The translations under genes were made by a program, and so were the position numbers. 64,000 bases of DNA, taken from assembly GCA_015999875.1 (NCBI GenBank), contig JAECRG010000001.1, positions 107,330 through 171,329 on the forward strand, in the 5' to 3' direction. The stretch's first letter is position 1, and every line of letters begins with the position of its first letter. Source of the stretch: Candidatus Saccharimonadota bacterium. Its GTDB lineage: Bacteria; Patescibacteriota; Saccharimonadia; Saccharimonadales; Saccharimonadaceae. Of the stretch, positions 62,801 through 64,000 are shown piece after piece. A model generated the notes under the pieces. The model had not been told where the DNA came from. It searched no databases and saw nothing but the letters and a program-made list of their open reading frames with translations.

Positions 62801-63245
62801 CAGCATCTGCAGTAAAGAACACACCCGCAGAACGGATAAGCTGCGAGACAACAACACGCTCTGTGCCATTGATTACAAAAGTGCCGCGCTCAGTCATCCA
62901 TGGGTAATCACCAAGATAAATCTGCTGCTCTTTAACTTCGCCTGTTACCTTGTTGGTAAGTTCGACATTTGCCTGCAACGGCGCGTCAAAGGTAACATTG
63001 TTCTCTTTTGCGTAGCGTTCTGAATTCTTTGGTTCCTGGAACGCGTATTCTTTAAATCGAAGTTCGAGTTTTTGCCCGGTGTAGTCTTCGATTGGATTTA
63101 ATTCCGCAAAGATCTCACCCAAACCAGTTTCTATAAATTCTTTCCAAGAATTTTTCTGGTGTGCAATGAGATCAGGGATTTCAAGTGCTGTATCGTCAGC
63201 GGTGAAAAACACACGCTTACTAGCACTAGGTGACGTTTTAGCCAT
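59877..63245 (-). CDS. rpoB: RNA polymerase beta subunit
   Basis: 1122 aa; [41 protein letters not shown]. Confidence 0.97.
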   Translation of the reverse strand: [1122 protein letters not shown]

Positions 63246-63448
63246 CTATAGCTCCTCGCAGTTAGTTATGTTAGTGACTCTGAATCTGGCGCCGAAGATT
63301 CTCTCTCGCGTTATGACCTAGAACTGCCAACCTCTAGACATACCTAACCCGAGTTACACTGCTTCTTGTTACCCATTATGCACGAGTTTGAGCAATTTTT
63401 CAAGAGGCTCGAAGACTATTTTGTCGCCAGTGCTATAATAGGATTACC

Positions 63449-64000
63449 ATGGAATCATCTACACAAAAAGAATCTACAAATGCCCTACTTAACAAACTAC
63501 GCGCCGCCGTACTCGGCGCCAACGACGGCGTTGTTAGCACATCTGCTGTGGTTATGGGTGTCGCGGGCGCTTCTTCCGACAATCAAGCTATCGCGACAGC
63601 AGGTTTTGCCGCACTCGTAGCAGGTGCGCTGTCGATGGCTGTTGGCGAGTACGTATCTGTAAGCAGTCAGAGCGACACAGAGAAGGCATTCATACATAGG
63701 GAGAAGAGGCTGCTACGCAAAAACCCCATAGACGAAGAACGCCAACTCGCTAAATACTATGAATCTCAAGGAGTATCCGCGGGCACTGCTAAAAAAGTCG
63801 CTGCTGACTTGCATGAATCAAACGCACTTCAGGCACACCTGCGTATGCATTTCGGGATCGACGAAGATGATCTCAATAGCCCCTTGCAGGCTGCTATCGC
63901 ATCGTTAGTCGCATTCACTGCCGGTGGACTCGTGCCTTTTCTTGCAGTCATCCTCGCGCCAGACCCATACAAGCTCATTGCTACTTTTGTTGCCGTACTC
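63449..64000 (+). CDS. VIT1/CCC1-family transporter, partial at window edge
   Basis: LRAAVLGANDGVVSTSAVVMGVAGASSDNQAIATAGFAALVAGALSMAVGEYVSVSSQ; absent from track because truncated. Confidence 0.87.
   Translation, partial: MESSTQKESTNALLNKLRAAVLGANDGVVSTSAVVMGVAGASSDNQAIATAGFAALVAGALSMAVGEYVSVSSQSDTEKAFIHREKRLLRKNPIDEERQLAKYYESQGVSAGTAKKVAADLHESNALQAHLRMHFGIDEDDLNSPLQAAIASLVAFTAGGLVPFLAVILAPDPYKLIATFVAVL

Noticed and set aside
1-64000. CRISPR arrays, rRNA genes or IS transposases
   Set aside because: No regularly spaced direct repeats, no 16S/23S/5S signature and no transposase-like ORF recognised by eye
1-64000. Alternative genetic code with UGA recoded
   Set aside because: Conserved genes end normally at TGA/TAA/TAG in the track and no conserved protein needs in-frame UGA; tRNA-Trp has the standard CCA anticodon

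Overview
The window looks like a near-complete ribosomal/RNA-polymerase super-region of a Candidatus Saccharibacteria (TM7/CPR)-like genome. Taxon is inferred from gene content and order, absence of rpmD (L30), Cys-less ribosomal proteins and a sortase near secY; no database search was run. The right half holds rpsI-rplM-rplQ-rpoA-rpsD-rpsK-rpsM-rpmJ-infA, secY, rplO-rpsE-rplR-rplF, rpsH through rplC, rpsJ, tuf, fusA, rpsG-rpsL and rpoC-rpoB. The left half holds accessory and housekeeping genes: a glycan cluster (GT4-GH57-GH15), NDH-2-like oxidoreductase, MscS channel, DsbA-like protein, YajQ, SPFH protein, PhyH-like oxygenase, NUDIX, TPR, HolB-like, RluA, TrpS, and four tRNAs. Main items worth follow-up: (1) a 159-nt cross-shaped inverted-repeat element at 16638-16796; (2) a HEPN-like gene with its own terminator and promoters inserted in the spc operon between rpsH and rplF; (3) a three-gene tail-spike/adhesin-like cassette between rpsJ and tuf without any prophage; (4) loss of zinc ligands in RpoC (both sites), S4, S14, L33 and L36, plus NADYDGD instead of NADFDGD in RpoC; (5) a compact structured leader upstream of rplC, with rpsJ detached as its own unit; (6) a frameshifted GNAT gene; (7) a likely TTG-start re-annotation with a hairpin-rich 5' UTR near 45440-45540.
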